From IMG/VR virus record IMGVR_UViG_3300047472_000237, positions 18,788-82,787 of that record: a stretch of DNA of 64,000 bases. The stretch is one strand, 5' to 3'. The notes below the pieces were generated by a model. That model did not search any database. It was not told the DNA's origin and saw only the letters and a list, made by a program, of their open reading frames with translations. The translations under genes were made by a program, and so were the position numbers. Every line of letters begins with the position of its first letter. Position 1 is the first letter of the stretch. Origin of the DNA: a virus. Positions 16,453 through 25,305 of this stretch are shown one piece after another.

Positions 16453-18051
16453 ATGCGTCAGAAAGTGATCGAGGCGTACGAACGCAATGGTGGCAACACC
16501 AGCGCGGCGGCCCGCGAGCTCGGCATCCCCCGCTCCACGGCTCAGTACCACGTCTCCGAGGCCGGCCTGAACAAGGCCAAGCCGCTCACCGGCGGCAGCC
16601 TCCTGGGCGTCTCGACGCTCCCTGCTGAGCTCCCTCCGGCCGGCCAGGTCAAGGTGTACATCGTCACGTCCGCGCAGAACAACACCAAGCTCAATGAGCG
16701 GGTGTGGGCCAGCCTGTTGGCACTCGCGGAACACTACGAAGCAGAGATTCTAGTCGGCACGTACAGCTACAACAAGAACGCATTCGGCAAAATGTCGGTG
16801 AAGCGTGGCACCGCGTCGCACGACACGACGCTGTGGTACGACAAGCGCATCGAGCCGTACACGTCAGACGTCCGGCGCGAGCTCGCCAACGGCCTGGTGT
16901 GGTGCGGCGAGATGAACATCCAGCCCACCGCCGAGGATCCGCTCAGCGGCCTGGAGACGTACTCGTCCCGCGACTCCGCCATCTTCCCGCACGCCAAGAT
17001 GGCTCTGCGTTCTATCGCGGCCATGGCCGGGGCCGGGGTCAAGTTCAACTACACGACGGGCACGGTCACCCAACGCAACTACATCCAGAAGAAGGCCGGC
17101 CTGAAGGGGGAACACCACCACATCTACGGTGCCCTCATCGTTGAAGTCAACTCCAAGGGCAACTGGTGGGTGCGTCAGCTTGACGCGGACGACAAGGGCC
17201 GCATCCAGGATCTGACCGTGCTCGCCGATGGCGACAAAGTCACCACGAACAACCGCGTCGAGGCGATCACGTGGGGCGACCTCCACGCGACCACGATCGA
17301 TGTGGCCGTCCTCAACACCGCCCTGGGCGACGGCGGCATGCTCGACTCCCTTCGGCCCAGGTACCAGTTCGTCCACGACCTTCTCGAGGGCGTGTCGATC
17401 AACCACCATGCGGCGAAGGATCCACACGAACAGTTCAAGGCGTTCCTGCGAGGCTTCGACAGCGTGGAGGCCGAACTCCGCTGTACCGCCAACACGCTCG
17501 GGGCGTTCACTCGCAAGGGCGTCACGACCGTTGTCGTCGACTCGAACCACGACAACTGGCTGAGCAAGTGGCTGAAGGAACACGACTACCGCCGCGACCC
17601 ACGCAACGCGATGCTGTTCCTCGAGGCCCAGCTGGCCACGTTCACGGCGCTCCAGAACGGCAACAAGCGTTTCAACATCACCGAGTGGGCCATCCTCCAC
17701 GATCGTGTCAAGAAAGCGACACACCGCCAGCTTGGTGAAGTCAAGTTCCTCCTGACCGACGACTCCTTCACCATCTGCGACGGGCGGATCGAATGCGGCA
17801 TGCACGGACATCTCGGCCCCAACGGATCACGCGGCACTCCCGCCAACCTCAACAAGGTCGGACGCCGCGCCAACACCGGCCACACCCACGCGGCGACCAT
17901 CCTCAACGGTCTGTACGTGGCGGGAACGAGCACCACGCTCAACATGGGATACAATCGCGGCCCTTCGTCATGGAGCCACTCCCACATCGTCACCTATCCG
18001 AATGGTAAGCGTTCGATCGTGACGATCTTCGCCGGTCAGTGGCGAGCTTGA
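16453..18051 (+). CDS. HTH-calcineurin-like metallophosphoesterase
   Basis: The first ~40 residues form a Fis/Hin-type helix-turn-helix ('GGNTSAAARELGIPRSTAQYHV'). From about residue 270 the protein carries metallophosphoesterase motifs in order: GDLH (D276, H278), NHD (365-367), GMHGH (H451, H453) and GHTH (H477, H479), which would bind two metal ions. Enzymes of this fold in phages act on nucleic acid or nucleotide phosphodiesters. The middle domain (about 60-250) is not recognised. The fusion suggests a DNA-targeted nuclease or phosphatase; the substrate is unknown. Confidence 0.7.
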   Translation: MRQKVIEAYERNGGNTSAAARELGIPRSTAQYHVSEAGLNKAKPLTGGSLLGVSTLPAELPPAGQVKVYIVTSAQNNTKLNERVWASLLALAEHYEAEILVGTYSYNKNAFGKMSVKRGTASHDTTLWYDKRIEPYTSDVRRELANGLVWCGEMNIQPTAEDPLSGLETYSSRDSAIFPHAKMALRSIAAMAGAGVKFNYTTGTVTQRNYIQKKAGLKGEHHHIYGALIVEVNSKGNWWVRQLDADDKGRIQDLTVLADGDKVTTNNRVEAITWGDLHATTIDVAVLNTALGDGGMLDSLRPRYQFVHDLLEGVSINHHAAKDPHEQFKAFLRGFDSVEAELRCTANTLGAFTRKGVTTVVVDSNHDNWLSKWLKEHDYRRDPRNAMLFLEAQLATFTALQNGNKRFNITEWAILHDRVKKATHRQLGEVKFLLTDDSFTICDGRIECGMHGHLGPNGSRGTPANLNKVGRRANTGHTHAATILNGLYVAGTSTTLNMGYNRGPSSWSHSHIVTYPNGKRSIVTIFAGQWRA

Positions 18052-18053
18052 GC

Positions 18054-18082
18054 TTGCTGGATCTTCAACGGCCGGTTACACT
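18054..18082 (+). promoter_or_regulatory. Promoter TTGCTG-N17-TACACT, near-leaderless
   Basis: The -10 box ends nine bases before the helicase ATG at 18092, so the predicted transcript has only about three untranslated bases and no Shine-Dalgarno sequence. The intervening bases are pyrimidine-rich. Confidence 0.75.
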
Positions 18083-18091
18083 TCACTCCCC

Positions 18092-19627
18092 ATGACGCCT
18101 GACGACTTCAAGAAGCCGCCGTTCCCGCACCAGTTGTCCGAGTTCAACGGGCACAAGGACGACATTTCACGCGGACTGCTCTGGGAAATGGGCACCGGCA
18201 AGTCGAAGGAGACCATCGACCAGTCGGCTCACCTCATCGACGAAGGCAAGGTCGACTGCATCCTCGTCGTGGCCCCGGACGGCGTCCACCGCAATTGGGT
18301 GACGGACGAGATGCCATCGCACATGCCCGACAGGCTCCTGAAGCAGATGAAGATGTTCTGCTATCAGACCGACAAGGCCGCGACCAAGTGGCACCAGGCC
18401 GACGCCGAGGCGGTCCTCGCCCACCCTGGGCCGATCCTCATCGCCATGACCTACGACTCCGTGGTCACGGACGCCATCACGAAGAAGTGCCCCAACTCCG
18501 GCCGCCGCCTGACCATCTGGCGCGGCGGCAAGGCGTACCTGTGGGACATCCTCAAGAGCCGCAAGGTCATGTATGTCGCGGACGAGGCACGACGCATCAA
18601 GACCCCGACCGCAGACCGCACGAAGGTTGTAGTCAAGTCCTCCCCCTTCGCCAAGTACCGCCGTCTGCTGAACGGCACGCCAGTCCCCAACGGCCCGTTC
18701 GACCTGTTCAGCCAGATGCTGTTCCTTGACCCGAACTTCTGGCGGCCCCACGGCTGCTCCACGTTCGGTGCGTACAAGCAGATGTTCGGCACGTTCATCA
18801 CGAGCCATGTCCGCGATGCGAACGGCAACGTGCGGCCGTTCCAGCAGCTGGTGGCGTACCGCAACCTCGACCTGCTCCAGAAGATTCTCGGCACCATCTG
18901 CTCGCGTGTGACCAAGGACGAAGTCCTGAACCTCCCGCCGAAGCTGTACAGCCGCGCGACGTTCCAGATGACCGCCGCTCAGGAGAAGATCTACTCCGCC
19001 CTCCGGGACGAGTATCTCGCCGTGCTCGACGACGGCAGCCTGGTCACGGCCCCGCTGACCATCACGCGGATGCTCCGCTTCCAGCAGGTCACGAGCGGCT
19101 TCGTGCCGGTCACGCAGGTCGACGCGGACGCAGAGCCGATCCACGACATCGGGACGTCGAACCCGCGTCTCGAGCTCCTGGGCCAGATCATCGAGGACAT
19201 CCCCCACGGCTGCATCATCTGGGGCCGCTTCAACCGCACCATCGACAAGATCATGGAAATGCTCGGCGACCGCGCCGTGCGGTACGACGGCCAGGTCTCC
19301 AGCGACGACCGCGCCGAGGCCAAGCGGAAGTTCCAGGCGGGTGAAGCCCAGTTCTTCGTGGCGAAGGCCCAGAGTGCAGGCGAGGGTCTGACGCTGACCA
19401 AGGCCCGCACGGTCATCTACGTCGAGAACACCTTCGACCTGGCGATGCGACAGCAGTCGGAAGACCGCGCCCACCGCATCGGCCAGGAGCACCCGGTCAA
19501 CTACATCGACATCATCGCCGAGAACACGGTCGACGACCATATCGTGAAGGCCCTTCTCGACAAGTTCGATGTCGCCAACCAGATCACTGGCGACAAGGTC
19601 AAGCAGTGGCTCCAGTCCGTTGAATAG
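18092..19627 (+). CDS. SNF2-type superfamily 2 helicase
   Basis: This 511-residue ATPase has Walker A 'GTGKS' (34-38), motif II 'DEARR' near 167, motif III 'LLNGTPVPN', and motif VI 'QQSEDRAHRIGQ' near 470, the last being diagnostic of Snf2-like helicases. It lacks accessory domains, like other small phage enzymes of this family. It probably translocates on double-stranded DNA to remodel or remove bound proteins, or acts in recombination-dependent replication. It starts a group with two small proteins and a second helicase. The start is nearly leaderless. Confidence 0.85.
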   Translation: MTPDDFKKPPFPHQLSEFNGHKDDISRGLLWEMGTGKSKETIDQSAHLIDEGKVDCILVVAPDGVHRNWVTDEMPSHMPDRLLKQMKMFCYQTDKAATKWHQADAEAVLAHPGPILIAMTYDSVVTDAITKKCPNSGRRLTIWRGGKAYLWDILKSRKVMYVADEARRIKTPTADRTKVVVKSSPFAKYRRLLNGTPVPNGPFDLFSQMLFLDPNFWRPHGCSTFGAYKQMFGTFITSHVRDANGNVRPFQQLVAYRNLDLLQKILGTICSRVTKDEVLNLPPKLYSRATFQMTAAQEKIYSALRDEYLAVLDDGSLVTAPLTITRMLRFQQVTSGFVPVTQVDADAEPIHDIGTSNPRLELLGQIIEDIPHGCIIWGRFNRTIDKIMEMLGDRAVRYDGQVSSDDRAEAKRKFQAGEAQFFVAKAQSAGEGLTLTKARTVIYVENTFDLAMRQQSEDRAHRIGQEHPVNYIDIIAENTVDDHIVKALLDKFDVANQITGDKVKQWLQSVE

Positions 19628-19630
19628 TGC

Positions 19631-19659
19631 TTGCTTTCTTCGCTCAACCCCTAGAGAAT
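19631..19659 (+). promoter_or_regulatory. Promoter TTGCTT-N17-GAGAAT, near-leaderless
   Basis: The -35 box begins four bases after the helicase stop. The -10 box ends ten bases before the ATG at 19670, predicting a 5' leader of about four bases without a ribosome-binding site. Confidence 0.6.
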
Positions 19660-19669
19660 TGGTCCTTCA

Positions 19670-20242
19670 ATGACTGACCCAAACGCATACGCCGGCTTCA
19701 CGGACGCTCCCGTCATCGCCGAAGGCCCGGCCGCCAACGTCAACCGGCTGATCGAAGAGCTCAACCAGCACGAGGCGGACGCTGAGAAGCACGCCAACGC
19801 CCTGAAGACTTCGCAGGAGCACATCCGCCGCATCCTGGAGCGCGAGCTCCCGGAGCAGATCGAAGCCATGGGTGTCGTCGAGTTCAAGACGGCCGAGGGC
19901 CTCAAGGTCGAGATCAAGGAAGATGTCCAAGCGGGCATCAGCGAGGCCAATCGTGGCACCGCGTTCAAGTGGCTCGAGGACAACGGCCACGCCGGCCTGA
20001 TCAAGCGCAACGTCCACGTCGCGTTCAACAAGGGCCAGGAGCAGGAGGCACGAGACCTCATCGCCGAGCTCACGCCCCGCTTCGCCGCTGTGTCCGAAGA
20101 CCAGAAGGTGCACCCGTCGACGCTGAAGGCGTTCGTCAAGGAACAGCTGACCGCCGGCATCGACATCCCGATCGAGCCGTTCGGTATCTTCAAGCAGAAG
20201 ACGGCAAAGATCACGCAGGTCAAGGGCAAGAGCAAGAAATAA
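19670..20242 (+). CDS. Hypothetical coiled-coil protein next to ssDNA-binding protein
   Basis: A 190-residue, charged protein with a long predicted coiled coil at about 24-65 ('NRLIEELNQHEADAEKHANALKTS' region), then an alpha/beta C-terminal part and a basic end (KGKSKK). The pairing with the following SSB-like gene suggests a DNA-metabolism role, but I do not recognise a family. The ATG at 19670 is set by the promoter just upstream. Confidence 0.6.
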   Translation: MTDPNAYAGFTDAPVIAEGPAANVNRLIEELNQHEADAEKHANALKTSQEHIRRILERELPEQIEAMGVVEFKTAEGLKVEIKEDVQAGISEANRGTAFKWLEDNGHAGLIKRNVHVAFNKGQEQEARDLIAELTPRFAAVSEDQKVHPSTLKAFVKEQLTAGIDIPIEPFGIFKQKTAKITQVKGKSKK

Positions 20243-20258
20243 CGAAACAAAAACGGTT

Positions 20259-20282
20259 GCCGGCCCACCGTGAAGGGCCGGC
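20259..20282 (+). terminator. GC-rich hairpin terminator
   Basis: An 8-bp perfect stem (GCCGGCCC and complement) with an 8-nt loop follows the coiled-coil gene and is preceded by AAAAAC. It has no strong U tract, so termination may be partial, letting some transcripts reach the SSB-like gene. Confidence 0.55.
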
Positions 20283-20338
20283 GTCTATTGGTGGGGTGAC
20301 GTTAATCAGCCTGCCAGACCCTGTCTCGGAGATCTGTT

Positions 20339-21184
20339 ATGAGTTCGACCCTTCCCGCTACGCAAGGCAAAGCCGCCAACGCGATTGCCACGTACGACTA
20401 CGGCGACAGCGCCGGCGCTGGTTTCGACAACCAGACGAACGAGGACGTCAGCATCCCCTTCCTGGGCGTGCTCCAGTCCAACTCGCCGCAGGTGGCGAGC
20501 CGTGAGAACCGCATCGAGGGCGCTCGCCCCGGCGACCTGATCAACACCGTCACGAACGAAGTGTTCGACGGCGGCAAGGGCGTCTACTTCCAGCCCAGCG
20601 ACACGTCGCACGTGTTCGTCGAGTGGAAGCCGCGCGACGCGGGTGGTGGCTTCGTCGCCATCCACGCGCTCGACAGCCCGGTCGTGGCCCAGGCGAAGAA
20701 GGAATCGACCGTCTTCGGCAAGTACAAGACCCCGGCCGGCAACGATCTCATCGAGACGTTCTACATCACCGGCATGATCCACCGCTCGCTCAACATCGAC
20801 GAGCAGGCGGCTGGCAGCATCGAGCCGGCCGTGATCGCCTTCTCGTCGACCAAGATCAAGGTCTACAAGTCGATCATGACGCGTCTCCGCACGTTCCAGA
20901 ACGGCAAGCCGCCGCTCTTCGCGCACCGCCTGATCATCACGACCAGCGGCGAGAAGAACGATCGCGGCGAGTTCTACAACTTCAGCGTCAAGCCGGCCGT
21001 GAACAACGACCTGGCCCAGTCGCTGATCCCGCCGACGCTCGGCGACGGCAGCCCGAACCCGCTCCTGCTCGCCGGCCAGGAGCTCCTGAAGGCCAACCGT
21101 CGTGGCGACACGAAGGTCAAGCACGACACCCAGAACGCGGGTGAAGGCAAGAAGGATGAGAAGGGCGACGATATTCCGTTCTGA
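20339..21184 (+). CDS. Probable ssDNA-binding protein with SSB-type acidic tip
   Basis: The 281-residue protein has a beta-rich core (about 30-235) and a disordered acidic/basic tail that ends 'DEKGDDIPF'. The last residues match the conserved C-terminal tip of bacterial SSB (DDDIPF), which docks host replication and repair proteins. It starts with 'YDYGDSAGAGFDNQTNEDVSIPFLGVLQSNSPQV'. It lies between two helicase genes. I infer that it coats ssDNA during phage replication and recruits host partners through the tip; the core is not an obvious OB fold by eye. Confidence 0.6.
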   Translation: MSSTLPATQGKAANAIATYDYGDSAGAGFDNQTNEDVSIPFLGVLQSNSPQVASRENRIEGARPGDLINTVTNEVFDGGKGVYFQPSDTSHVFVEWKPRDAGGGFVAIHALDSPVVAQAKKESTVFGKYKTPAGNDLIETFYITGMIHRSLNIDEQAAGSIEPAVIAFSSTKIKVYKSIMTRLRTFQNGKPPLFAHRLIITTSGEKNDRGEFYNFSVKPAVNNDLAQSLIPPTLGDGSPNPLLLAGQELLKANRRGDTKVKHDTQNAGEGKKDEKGDDIPF

Positions 21185-21190
21185 TCTTGG

Positions 21191-21219
21191 TTGCCTCAAC
21201 TGAGTGAATGCGGCATACT
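21191..21219 (+). promoter_or_regulatory. Promoter TTGCCT-N17-CATACT fused to a terminator
   Basis: The promoter lies just after the SSB-like gene. Its -10 box ends one base before an 11-bp GC-rich hairpin, so a transcript starting here lacks the first bases of the 5' arm. An identical -10 (CATACT) is used at 63951-63956. Confidence 0.6.
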
Positions 21220-21255
21220 TCTGGCCGCCGGGTACGAAAGTGCTCGGCGGCCAGA
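21220..21255 (+). terminator. Terminator overlapping a promoter start
   Basis: A perfect 11-bp stem (TCTGGCCGCCG and complement, 14-nt loop) is followed by TTGTTT. It would stop transcripts coming from upstream, while transcripts from the promoter at 21191 begin inside the 5' arm and would be less able to terminate. Confidence 0.7.
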
Positions 21256-21273
21256 TTGTTTGGAGACGTACGA

Positions 21274-22500
21274 ATGGAATGGACGACAAAGCAACAACAG
21301 GCTCTCATCTCCGTCAAACGCTGGCTCGACAGTGGCGGAGAGGGCGTCTACCGCCTCTTCGGCTACGCGGGCACCGGCAAGACGACCCTCGCCAAGCACT
21401 TCGCTGAGGGCCTCGACGCCGGCTCTGTGCTCTACGCGGCCTTCACTGGCAAGGCCGCCTATGTGCTCCAGCAGAAGGGGTGCTTCGGGGCGACGACGCT
21501 CCACTCGCTCATCTACAAGCCGCAGGACAAGAGCCGCGCCCGGCTGACCGATCTCCGCAAGGCCCTCGACCACATCGAAGCCGCCCTGAAGGAGAAGGGC
21601 ATGCCTGAGGACAAGTGGCGGTTCGACACGCAGTGGAAGCAGTTCAACGACATGTACAAGGCGGAGGAGCAGAACGTCAAGCGCATGTCGTTCGCCCTGA
21701 ACACCGAGTCCGCTGTCGCCACCTGCAAGCTGCTCATCGTCGACGAGTGTTCGATGGTGGACGGCCGCATGGCCGAGGATCTCGCGACGTACAAGAAACC
21801 CATCCTCGTGCTGGGTGATCCCTTCCAGTTGCCGCCCGTGTTCGGCACCGGCGTCTACACCAACGCGGCCCCCGACTTCCTCCTGACCGAAGTGCGTCGT
21901 CAGGAAGCGGACAGCCCCGTGCTCCGCATTGCCACCGACATCCGCGAGGGCCGACCGATCACCAAGGGTGCGTATGGCTCGAGCCGGATCATCGACACCA
22001 AGTCCGTCGACAAGGACGAGGTCATGGCGTTCGACCAGGTGCTCGTCGGCACCAACAAGCGCCGGTATGGCACCAACGCCCGCATGCGTGAGCTCCTGGG
22101 CCGCTCGACGCCCCTCCCGGTCGCCACCGACAAGCTGGTCTGCCTTCGCAACAACCACGAGCAGGGCCTCCTGAACGGCGGCCTCTGGAACGTGGTGACG
22201 GCCGTCAACACTGACGACACTTCTGTCGACCTCGACATCGAGAGCGACGACGGCAAGCTGCGTGTCGTAACTCAGGCACACGCCCAATACTTCCAGGGCG
22301 GCGAGCCAGCCTTCTGGGACATCAAGGACAAGGACTCGTTCGACTACGGGTACGCCTTGACCGTCCACAAGTCGCAGGGCAGCCAGTGGAAGAAAGTCTA
22401 CATCTTCGACGAGAGCCGCGTGTTCCGCCAAGAGGCGCGACGCTGGCTCTACACGGCCGTCACCCGCGCCGCAGAAGATGTAGTTATCGTCCAAGACTAA
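21274..22500 (+). CDS. SF1 helicase, RecD/Dda-like
   Basis: The 408-residue product has Walker A 'GTGKTT' (33-38), Walker B 'IVDECSMV' near 160, 'LVLGDPFQLPPV' (motif III) and 'YALTVHKSQGSQW' plus 'LYTAVTRAAEDVVIV' (motifs V and VI), the set found in RecD2 and T4 Dda-type 5'-3' helicases. It would unwind DNA ahead of the fork or during recombination. ATG at 21274 follows 'TGGAGACG', a usable ribosome-binding site; an in-frame ATG 22 codons upstream would have to be read through the terminator hairpin and is rejected. Confidence 0.85.
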   Translation: MEWTTKQQQALISVKRWLDSGGEGVYRLFGYAGTGKTTLAKHFAEGLDAGSVLYAAFTGKAAYVLQQKGCFGATTLHSLIYKPQDKSRARLTDLRKALDHIEAALKEKGMPEDKWRFDTQWKQFNDMYKAEEQNVKRMSFALNTESAVATCKLLIVDECSMVDGRMAEDLATYKKPILVLGDPFQLPPVFGTGVYTNAAPDFLLTEVRRQEADSPVLRIATDIREGRPITKGAYGSSRIIDTKSVDKDEVMAFDQVLVGTNKRRYGTNARMRELLGRSTPLPVATDKLVCLRNNHEQGLLNGGLWNVVTAVNTDDTSVDLDIESDDGKLRVVTQAHAQYFQGGEPAFWDIKDKDSFDYGYALTVHKSQGSQWKKVYIFDESRVFRQEARRWLYTAVTRAAEDVVIVQD

Positions 22501-22503
22501 CAC

Positions 22504-22509
22504 TACAAT
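22504..22509 (+). promoter_or_regulatory. TACAAT -10 box before nrdB
   Basis: A good -10 hexamer lies three bases after the helicase stop codon and 24 bases before the nrdB ATG, which has a TGAGG ribosome-binding site. The -35 region at 17 bp (TAGTTA) is weak. Confidence 0.45.
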
Positions 22510-22533
22510 TCGTTCACGCTTTGAGGTAACGCT

Positions 22534-23508
22534 ATGCGCCAACTATTCAACCCACGAGTCGCGTTCAAGCCGTTCGAGTACCCGGAGGTCACCGGGTATC
22601 GCGACGCGATCAACCATTCCTTCTGGCTCGTCTCGGAATGGAACTTCATCGCGGACCAGGGAGACTTCTCCCAGATGACACCGCTCGAACGCCGCGCGAT
22701 CCGCAACACGCTGCTGGCAATCTCGCAGATCGAAGTGTCTGTCAAGAAGTTCTGGGCTCAGTTGGGCGGCCGCATTCCCAAGGCCGAGTTCGACCAGGTC
22801 GGCATCACGTTCGGCGAGTCAGAAGTCCGCCACGCTGAAGCCTACAGCCACCTGCTGACCGTCCTGCACCTCAACGAAGACTTCGAGCAGATCCTGGAAG
22901 TCCCCGCCATTCGCGGCCGGGTGGACTACCTCGCCAAGTTCATGAAAGGTGCGAGCGCCTGCTCCGACCAGGAGTACGCCCTGACGCTGACGCTGTTCTC
23001 GTCCTTCATCGAGAACGTGTCGCTCTTCGCTCAGTTCGTCATCATCAAATCCTTCAACAAGCACCGCCAGGTGTTGAAGGACATCGACAATGTCGTATCG
23101 GCCACGCAGAAGGAAGAGCTCATCCACGCCGCCTTCGGCCAGTACGTCGTCAACACAATCCGTAGCGAGAACCCCGGATGGTTCGGAACGGATTTCTACA
23201 TCCGGCTCGAGGAAGCCGCTCACGCCGCGTACAAGGCGGAACGTGCTATCCTCGACTGGATCTTCGAGGCCGGCGAGCTCCCATGGCTCAGCAAGGCCGC
23301 CCTCGACCAGTTCATCCGTCAGCGGCTCAACGAGAGCCTGACGGCAGTCGGAGCGGACACGATCTTCGTCGTCGACCAGGCCCTCCTGGGCGAACTCACG
23401 TGGTTCTACGAAGAGCTCCACGCTGGCATCAGCGTCGACTTCTTCCACGTCCGCTCCGTTGACTATTCCAAGAAACAGCAGGCCGTGCAGGCAGGAGACT
23501 TGTTCTGA
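22534..23508 (+). CDS. nrdB: Class I ribonucleotide reductase, small (beta) subunit
   Basis: This 324-residue protein supplies the radical or metal cofactor for ribonucleotide reduction. It shows 'ISQIEVSVKKFW', 'GESEVRHAEAYSHLL' (Glu and His ligands, with Tyr at the usual radical position), 'SSFIENVSLFAQF' and 'QKEELIHAAFGQ' (second Glu/Glu/His set). The C-terminus 'QAGDLF' resembles the tail that docks into NrdA. It overlaps nrdA by one base (TGATG), so the two subunits are probably made in a fixed ratio. Confidence 0.9.
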   Translation: MRQLFNPRVAFKPFEYPEVTGYRDAINHSFWLVSEWNFIADQGDFSQMTPLERRAIRNTLLAISQIEVSVKKFWAQLGGRIPKAEFDQVGITFGESEVRHAEAYSHLLTVLHLNEDFEQILEVPAIRGRVDYLAKFMKGASACSDQEYALTLTLFSSFIENVSLFAQFVIIKSFNKHRQVLKDIDNVVSATQKEELIHAAFGQYVVNTIRSENPGWFGTDFYIRLEEAAHAAYKAERAILDWIFEAGELPWLSKAALDQFIRQRLNESLTAVGADTIFVVDQALLGELTWFYEELHAGISVDFFHVRSVDYSKKQQAVQAGDLF

Positions 23509-25151
23509 TGTCGTACCGATGGCTCACACCCGAATCACAGACGTTTCTCGAACGCGACTACCTCATGCCGGGGCAGACCGTGGACGAGCGGATCGATATC
23601 ATCTGCAACCGCGCGGAGGAGCTCCTGCAACGCCCAGGGCACGCGGCTCGGCTGAAGGAGTGTCTCCAGAAAGGGTGGATCACCCTCGCCTCGCCCATCC
23701 TGACCAACTTCGGCACCAGCCGGGGTCTGCCCATCAGCTGCTTCGGCAGCAGCATCGAAGACTCCATGGAGTCGATCGTCCGGACGCACGCTGAGGTGTG
23801 CATCATGACGAAGCACGGCGGCGGCACGAGCGGCTACTTCGGCAAGCTGCGTGGTCGTAATGTGCCGATCAAGGACAACGGCGTCTCGAGCGGCTCCGTC
23901 CACTTCATGCAGCTGTTCAACACGGCGATCAACGTCGTGTCCCAGGGCACCACCCGGCGCGGCCAGTTTGCCGCGTACCAGGACATCGAGCACCCCGACG
24001 TCGAAGAGTTCCTCAAGATCCGCTCGGATGGCAACAAGATCCAGGACATCCTGTTCGGGGTCTGCGTCAGCGATGCGTTCATGGAGCGGATGATCGACAA
24101 CAACGGGCCGGAGCGGGTGCTGTGGGCGAAGGTGCTCCAGAGCCGCGCGGCCATCGGTCTGCCCTACATCTTCTTCACCGACAACGCCAACCGCCAGGCC
24201 CCCGACTGCTATCGCAACGAGGGGATGAAGATCACCCACTCGAACCTGTGCACCGAGATCATGCTCCCCGACTGCGACGAAGAGTCGTTCGTCTGCGATC
24301 TCTCGAGCATGGTCGATCTGTACTACGACGAGTGGAAGGACACGCACGCGGTCGAGACGCTGGCGTACACCCTGGAAGCCGTGATGACCGAGTTCATCAT
24401 GAAGGGCCAGCATGTGCCGTACCTCGAACGCGCCGTGCGGTTTGCCCGCCGCCACCGTGCCCTGGGCATTGGCCGCGTCGGCTGGCACAGCTACCTCCAG
24501 AGCCTCATGCTCCCGTTCGAGGGCCTGACCGCCCGACTGCTGAACGCGGAGATCTCCGCCACGATCCAGCGGCAGGCTCTGGCCGCGTCGAAGGCTATGG
24601 CTGTGACCTACGGCGAGCCTGAGGTGCTGAAAGGCTACGGCCGCCGCAACGCCACGCTCATCGCCATCGCCCCGACCAAGTCGACCGCGTTCATCTTCGG
24701 TCAGCTGTCCGAGGGCATCGAGCCGTGGACGACCAACTATCAGGTCTCGAAGCTCCAGAAGGGCAGCTTCCCCATCCGCAACCGCTTCCTCCAGAAGCTG
24801 CTCGCCGCCAAGGGCAAAGACACCGAAGAGACCTGGAAGAGCATCCTGGAGCACAGCGGCTCCGTGCAGCACTTCGACTTCCTCGACAAGGAAGAGAAGG
24901 CTGTGTTCAAGACCTTCGTCGAGATCTCGCCGCTTGAGGTCGTTGAACAGGCGGCCGGCCGGCAACGCTTCATCGACCAGGGCCAGTCCACCAACCTCAT
25001 GATCCAGCCGTCGATCCCGATCAAGGACGTGAACGCGCTCCTGATCACGGCCTGGCGGAAGGGTCTCAAATCGCTCTACTATCAGAAGAGCGTGAACGCC
25101 GCACAGGAGTTCGCCCGCAACATCATGCACTGTGCCGCCTGCGAAGGCTGA
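23508..25151 (+). CDS. nrdA: Class I ribonucleotide reductase, large (alpha) subunit
   Basis: The 547-residue catalytic subunit is shorter than the bacterial enzyme (~760) because it lacks the N-terminal ATP-cone, so it should escape dATP shut-off. Visible sites: Cys78 in 'ISCFGSS', Asn246-Leu-Cys248-Thr-Glu250 (radical Cys and its neighbours), 'FVCDLSSM' for the second redox Cys, 'SLYYQKS' for the radical-transfer tyrosines, and a C-terminal 'CAAC' pair for thioredoxin or glutaredoxin. It provides dNTPs for phage DNA synthesis. A terminator follows. Confidence 0.92.
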   Translation: MSYRWLTPESQTFLERDYLMPGQTVDERIDIICNRAEELLQRPGHAARLKECLQKGWITLASPILTNFGTSRGLPISCFGSSIEDSMESIVRTHAEVCIMTKHGGGTSGYFGKLRGRNVPIKDNGVSSGSVHFMQLFNTAINVVSQGTTRRGQFAAYQDIEHPDVEEFLKIRSDGNKIQDILFGVCVSDAFMERMIDNNGPERVLWAKVLQSRAAIGLPYIFFTDNANRQAPDCYRNEGMKITHSNLCTEIMLPDCDEESFVCDLSSMVDLYYDEWKDTHAVETLAYTLEAVMTEFIMKGQHVPYLERAVRFARRHRALGIGRVGWHSYLQSLMLPFEGLTARLLNAEISATIQRQALAASKAMAVTYGEPEVLKGYGRRNATLIAIAPTKSTAFIFGQLSEGIEPWTTNYQVSKLQKGSFPIRNRFLQKLLAAKGKDTEETWKSILEHSGSVQHFDFLDKEEKAVFKTFVEISPLEVVEQAAGRQRFIDQGQSTNLMIQPSIPIKDVNALLITAWRKGLKSLYYQKSVNAAQEFARNIMHCAACEG

Positions 25152-25176
25152 TCGCTCTCGCCGAGCTCCAACGCAG

Positions 25177-25203
25177 ACGCCCTGGGCCAGCAGCCCAGGG
25201 CGT
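25177..25203 (+). terminator. Intrinsic terminator after nrdA
   Basis: An 11-bp perfect stem (ACGCCCTGGGC and complement) with a 5-nt loop is followed by TTCGCATTTT. It closes the nrdBA unit. Confidence 0.85.
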
Positions 25204-25226
25204 TTCGCATTTTGCGATGAATCAGC

Positions 25227-25256
25227 TTGCTTTCCGGGATAAGTGCGGGCATGATA
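25227..25256 (+). promoter_or_regulatory. Promoter TTGCTT-N18-ATGATA
   Basis: The same -35 as other phage promoters is followed at 18 bp by ATGATA, the -10 also seen at the integrase promoter. The leader to the ATG at 25306 is about 43 nt and contains a TGAGGA ribosome-binding site. Confidence 0.6.
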
Positions 25257-25305
25257 CATCCCGTCGCCGAAAGGCATTAACCCTTCTCTATCTGAGGAAC
25301 TGTCC

